Source: Shimia sp047124445 (GTDB taxonomy: Bacteria > Pseudomonadota > Alphaproteobacteria > Rhodobacterales > Rhodobacteraceae). From it: a stretch of 64,000 nt of DNA. Positions 60,921 to 64,000 of the stretch are shown in pieces. A program made the position numbers and the translations under genes. The notes beneath the pieces are model-generated. The model saw only the letters and a program-made list of their open reading frames with translations. It was not told where the DNA came from and searched no databases. Numbering within the stretch: the first letter of the stretch is position 1; each line of letters begins with the position of its first letter. Location of the stretch: the NCBI RefSeq assembly GCF_047124445.1, contig NZ_CP138921.1, positions 1,240,001-1,304,000 of the forward strand, in the 5' to 3' direction.

Positions 60921-62138
60921 ATGACATTGCCACCCAATGTGTATGACGCCGAACCAATTCCGGCGTCCGCCCGTGAGGAAATCGAGCGCCTCCTGCAAAC
61001 CGGCGACCTGTTCCGCTACACCGCTGCTGAAAACGCACCGGTCTCCCTGCTGGAAGCGGAGTTCGCCGCCATGCTGGGCAGCAAATACGCGCTGGCCGTA
61101 TCCTCCTGCTCCGCCGCGCTCTTTCTCTCGCTGAAGGCGCTCGATCTGCCACGCGACGCCCGCGTGCTTCTGCCCGGCTTCACCTTCGCCGCGGTACCCT
61201 CCTCGGTGGTACATGCCGATCTGGTGCCTGTGCTCTGTGAAGTGGGCGACAACTACCGCATTGATATTGCTGACTTTGAAGCGCGCCTGGACGACAACAT
61301 CTCCGCCGTGATCATCAGCCACATGCGTGGCCACACCTCTGACATGGACGCCATCATGGCGCTGTGTGAGGCGCGCAACATCCCAGTGATCGAAGACGCC
61401 GCCCACAGCCTTGGCACCACATGGCATGGCCGCAACATCGGCACCATCGGCAAAGTTGGCTGCTTTTCTTTCCAATCCTACAAGCTGGTGAACTCCGGCG
61501 AAGGCGGCATCATGGTCTCAGATGACGCCGACCTGATCGCCCGCGCGGTGATTATGTCCGGTGCCTATGAGCACAACTGGAAAAAGCACAAAGCGCCCGA
61601 AGGCGACAACACCGGCGAGTTGGAAACCGCTTTTGCCCGCTGGCAGAACCAATTACCGCTCTATAACCTGCGCCTTTCCAACCTTGCCGCCGCCATCATC
61701 CGCCCGCAGTTGGCCGAAGTCCCCCGCCGCGTGCGCGATGGCCGCGCCAACCACGACTATGTCGCCGGTCTTCTGAATGCCTCACCTTGGTTGCAAGTTC
61801 CAGAGAAGCTGGCACCAGAAGAACGCGCGCCAGATTCCATTCAATTCAACCTCGAAGGCATGGACAACACACAGATCCTGGCTTTCCAGGAAGCGGCCAA
61901 TGCGCGCGGCATCAAAGTGCAGGTCTTTGGCCAATCCACCGACAACGCCCGCGCCTTCTGGAACTGGCAGTTTGTGCCGGAAAAACAGGAGCTTCCGCAG
62001 ACCCGCGCGATGCTGATGTCCGCCTGTGACGTGCGCCTGCCCGCGCGTCTGAAACGCGACGAGCTTGACCTGATCGCGGGCGCCCTCACCGGGGCCGCCG
62101 AAGATGTGATGGGCGCGGTGCAGGCCTACGGCACCTGA
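60921..62138 (+). CDS. DegT/DnrJ/EryC1/StrS family aminotransferase
   Basis: The 405-residue PLP enzyme carries LPGFTFAAVPSSVVHADLVPVLCEVG and IEDAAHSLGTTWHGRNIGTIG. The pyridoxal Lys is in FSFQSYKLVNSGEGGIMVS. The family mostly makes amino-sugars; its presence at the end of an amine-degrading cluster is unusual, and it may instead use an aldehyde or keto product of the pathway. An upstream TTG frame extension (19 residues) lacks a ribosome site. It has its own terminator. Confidence 0.9.
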   Translation: MTLPPNVYDAEPIPASAREEIERLLQTGDLFRYTAAENAPVSLLEAEFAAMLGSKYALAVSSCSAALFLSLKALDLPRDARVLLPGFTFAAVPSSVVHADLVPVLCEVGDNYRIDIADFEARLDDNISAVIISHMRGHTSDMDAIMALCEARNIPVIEDAAHSLGTTWHGRNIGTIGKVGCFSFQSYKLVNSGEGGIMVSDDADLIARAVIMSGAYEHNWKKHKAPEGDNTGELETAFARWQNQLPLYNLRLSNLAAAIIRPQLAEVPRRVRDGRANHDYVAGLLNASPWLQVPEKLAPEERAPDSIQFNLEGMDNTQILAFQEAANARGIKVQVFGQSTDNARAFWNWQFVPEKQELPQTRAMLMSACDVRLPARLKRDELDLIAGALTGAAEDVMGAVQAYGT

Positions 62139-62161
62139 CACACCACGACAATTTTACGGAG

Positions 62162-62190
62162 AAGCGGGTCCCTGTGGCCCGCTTTTCTTT
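62162..62190 (+). terminator. Terminator of the DegT-type aminotransferase gene
   Basis: The stem AAGCGGG/CCCGCTT with a 9-nt loop is followed by TTCTTTTG. Confidence 0.82.
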
Positions 62191-62268
62191 TGTCTACGCG
62201 CCCTGCCCCCTAGCTTTCCGGAATTGGCTTTCTATATGCTGGGAACCCTGTGAAAGCCGGAGCGCCCC

Positions 62269-63258
62269 ATGATCCCTTTTTCCCTGCTCGACCTGTCGCC
62301 CATTCCTGAAGGCGGCACCGCGTCAGACGCGCTGCAAAACACGCTTGATCTGGCGCGCCACGCGGATGAGTGGGGCTTCACCCGCTACTGGGTGGCAGAG
62401 CATCACAACATGCCGGGCATCGCCTCCTCCGCCACAGCTGTACTCATTGGTCAAATTCTGGCCGCAACAAAAACCATGCGCGTCGGCTCTGGCGGCATCA
62501 TGCTGCCAAACCACCCCCCGCTGATCGTGGCAGAGCAATTTGGCACTTTGGCGACACTCTATCCGGATCGCGTGGACCTGGGCCTTGGACGCGCACCGGG
62601 CACGGACATGAAAACCGCCGCCGCCCTGCGGCGCGGCATGACCAGCGCAGACCACTTCCCGCAAGATGTGATTGATCTGCTTGGGCTTTTCCAAAAATCA
62701 ACCGCCGACCAACCCGTGCGCGCCATCCCCGGCGACGGCACCCATGTGCCTATCTGGATTCTGGGCTCCAGCCTGTTTGGCGCGCAATTGGCCGCGCAAC
62801 TTGGCCTGCCTTATGCCTTTGCGTCCCATTTCGCCCCCGACGCGCTGGAAGAAGCCTCCGAGCTCTACCGCCACCGCTTCACCGCTGGCAAAACCCAGAC
62901 GCCGCGTTTCATGATGGCCGTGAATGTTTTTGTGGCCGACTCAGAGGAGGAAGCCCGCCGCCTGCGCACCTCTCCACAGCAAGGCTTCCTCAACCTACGA
63001 AAAGGCACCCCCGGCCCGCTGCCCAAACCTGTCGCTCAGTTCGAAGACGTCGCCAGCCTCGCCGAAGCGCGCCTGGTCAATGCAGCGCTCCGTGTGACAG
63101 CCATCGGCACCAAAGACACCGTCGCCACGCAACTGCGTGACTTGATCGACACCTATCAACCGGATGAACTCATGCTCACCGGCATGATCCATGACCACGC
63201 CGCACGCCTGAAGTCTTTTGAGATGGCCGCAGACATCCTGCGCAACATGACACCCTAA
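62269..63258 (+). CDS. LLM class flavin-dependent oxidoreductase
   Basis: The 329-residue luciferase-like monooxygenase-fold protein has FSLLDLSPIPEGGTASDALQNTLDLARHADEWGFTRYWVAEHHNMPG, the subgroup opening. RVGSGGIMLPNHPPLIVAEQFGTLATLYPDRVDLGLGRAPG is also present. The substrate is unknown; these are FMN- or F420-using enzymes. Its 3' end overlaps the convergent small membrane gene by 4 nt. Confidence 0.92.
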   Translation: MIPFSLLDLSPIPEGGTASDALQNTLDLARHADEWGFTRYWVAEHHNMPGIASSATAVLIGQILAATKTMRVGSGGIMLPNHPPLIVAEQFGTLATLYPDRVDLGLGRAPGTDMKTAAALRRGMTSADHFPQDVIDLLGLFQKSTADQPVRAIPGDGTHVPIWILGSSLFGAQLAAQLGLPYAFASHFAPDALEEASELYRHRFTAGKTQTPRFMMAVNVFVADSEEEARRLRTSPQQGFLNLRKGTPGPLPKPVAQFEDVASLAEARLVNAALRVTAIGTKDTVATQLRDLIDTYQPDELMLTGMIHDHAARLKSFEMAADILRNMTP

Positions 63259-63491
63259 CGGTCCTTGCCCCGCAATCGGCTCCATGTCTGCCGCAACCAC
63301 CGCAGGTCCAGCGAGGCCACAGCCACACCCAGCGGCAGCATCCAGAAGCCTAAGACCGGCAAGAACCCAAAAATTCCAAAGACAATCAACAGGATACCAA
63401 GCAGCAACCGAAAGCCCGGCGGCACCCGCAAACGCACCCAGGCGCGAAACCGCTGCAGCTTGGCTTTGAGATCACGCGGCGCGCGGCTCAC
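63255..63491 (-). CDS. Small membrane protein
   Basis: The 78-residue protein starts at GTG. It has a basic N-terminus (SRAPRDLKAKLQRFRAW) and two hydrophobic segments (RLLLGILLIVFGIFGFL and MLPLGVAVASL). It ends in a basic tail (RQTWSRLRGKDR). The GTG overlaps the hydrolase stop (GTGA), which sets the start. No function is known. Confidence 0.72.
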   Translation of the reverse strand: MSRAPRDLKAKLQRFRAWVRLRVPPGFRLLLGILLIVFGIFGFLPVLGFWMLPLGVAVASLDLRWLRQTWSRLRGKDR

Positions 63492-64000
63492 CGTAACACC
63501 AGTGGCTGCTCCATCCACTTGCGCAGCGCCTGCGTGGTCAGCTCTGGCTGTTCTAAAGTCGGCAAATGCCCCGCGCCCGGAATGATCTCCAGCTCGGCAT
63601 AGGGGATCAGCTCCGCCATAAAGCTGTGACGTTTCACGGGCGTCAGCCCGTCGTGTTCCCCGCACAGCACCAGCGCCGGGCATTTACACCGCCGCAAGGC
63701 GCCCTGCTGGTCCGGCCGCCGCTGCAACGCCCGCGCTTGCCGTACCAGCGTCTCCGCCCCTAGGCTGCGGCCCATCTCGAGCACCCTGCCCAGAACCTCG
63801 TTGCGCTGTGGCCCCGGCGCTAGGTACTCCGGCCGCATAAAGCCTGCCAGCACCTCGTCCAGCCGCCCGGCCCGCGCCCCCACAATCATAGGCTCATACG
63901 TGGCCGCCGTCGCTGGGGTTTCGGACAGAGGGTTTGTGTCCATAAGGGCGATCCGTGTGATCCGTTCCGGGATCTTGCGCAGCAACTCCATCGCCACAAT
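63488..64000 (-). CDS. Alpha/beta hydrolase (N-terminus beyond the window)
   Basis: This is the C-terminal part of an alpha/beta hydrolase cut by the window edge. Present are ITRIALMDTNPLSE, the acid-containing LVLCGEHDGLTP and the catalytic His in IPGAGHLPTLEQP. The nucleophile elbow would lie upstream, outside the window, just before the visible IVAMELL helix. Its stop is coupled to the small membrane protein by GTGA overlap. Substrate unknown. Confidence 0.85.
   Translation of the reverse strand: MVAMELLRKIPERITRIALMDTNPLSETPATAATYEPMIVGARAGRLDEVLAGFMRPEYLAPGPQRNEVLGRVLEMGRSLGAETLVRQARALQRRPDQQGALRRCKCPALVLCGEHDGLTPVKRHSFMAELIPYAELEIIPGAGHLPTLEQPELTTQALRKWMEQPLVLR

Overview
The window looks like the chromosome of a marine alphaproteobacterium of the Roseobacter group (Rhodobacteraceae). 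The evidence is gene content and order: PII-GlnA, a GuaA-MttB neighbourhood, DctBD with a TRAP transporter, Hint, RTX and VCBS secreted proteins, and DUF6456/DUF6477-type proteins that I know only from this family. Base composition is moderately GC-rich, and no phage, IS element or CRISPR array is visible. Assignments come from reading motifs and recalling family features; no database search was possible.

Layout. 1-600: non-coding, then a tRNA-Leu(UAG). 0.7-5.6 kb: a Hint-domain protein, the NAD(P)HX repair enzyme nnr, and glnB-glnA. 5.9-11.9 kb: three tandem paralogous beta-helix/RTX proteins whose 3' ends are mosaics of each other. 11.9-18 kb: an AlkA-type glycosylase, an MFS transporter, a squalene/phytoene synthase family protein, cimA and cysS. 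Upstream of cysS is a 15-codon ORF with four Cys codons. 18-20.3 kb: a YjbR-like protein and a VOC-EamA operon facing soxR across a good SoxR box. 20.5-28 kb: a 1236-residue VCBS/RTX protein, a histidine kinase, a NarL-type regulator and a LuxR-type regulator. 28-38.9 kb: an aminotransferase, two MttB-family methyltransferase paralogues, lipA, a peroxiredoxin, a DUF6456 protein, a broken DUF6477-like gene and guaA. 38.9-44.5 kb: small enzymes, two DMT transporters, a FadL-type outer-membrane protein, a DUF1330 protein and a TerB-like protein. 44.5-51 kb: a TRAP transporter with a DctB/DctD two-component system. 51-62 kb: a TerB-like protein, a PhnD-like binding protein, then a polar-amino-acid-type ABC transporter followed by two glutamine-synthetase-like ligases, an amidotransferase, a PuuB-like oxidase and a DegT-type aminotransferase. 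62-64 kb: an LLM flavin oxidoreductase, a small membrane protein and a truncated alpha/beta hydrolase.

How the parts work together. glnB-glnA is the nitrogen core. The 52.5-62.1 kb block reads as uptake plus gamma-glutamylation of an amine (putrescine-like, substrate unproven), deglutamylation and oxidation. dctBD sits directly upstream of the TRAP genes it probably controls. SoxR probably drives the VOC-EamA pair. Five putative secreted proteins lie in the first 24 kb, but no type I export genes are present.

Most unusual points: (1) a Cys-rich leader ORF before cysS; (2) a dispersed hairpin repeat present at four loci, with compensatory stem changes in one copy and one copy inserted in frame inside nnr; (3) a DctD-type regulator without the GAFTGA loop; (4) a full-length DUF6477-like frame broken by four in-frame stops; (5) gene conversion among the RTX trio; (6) a shared TTTGATCAAATT element just before two genes of the amine cluster.
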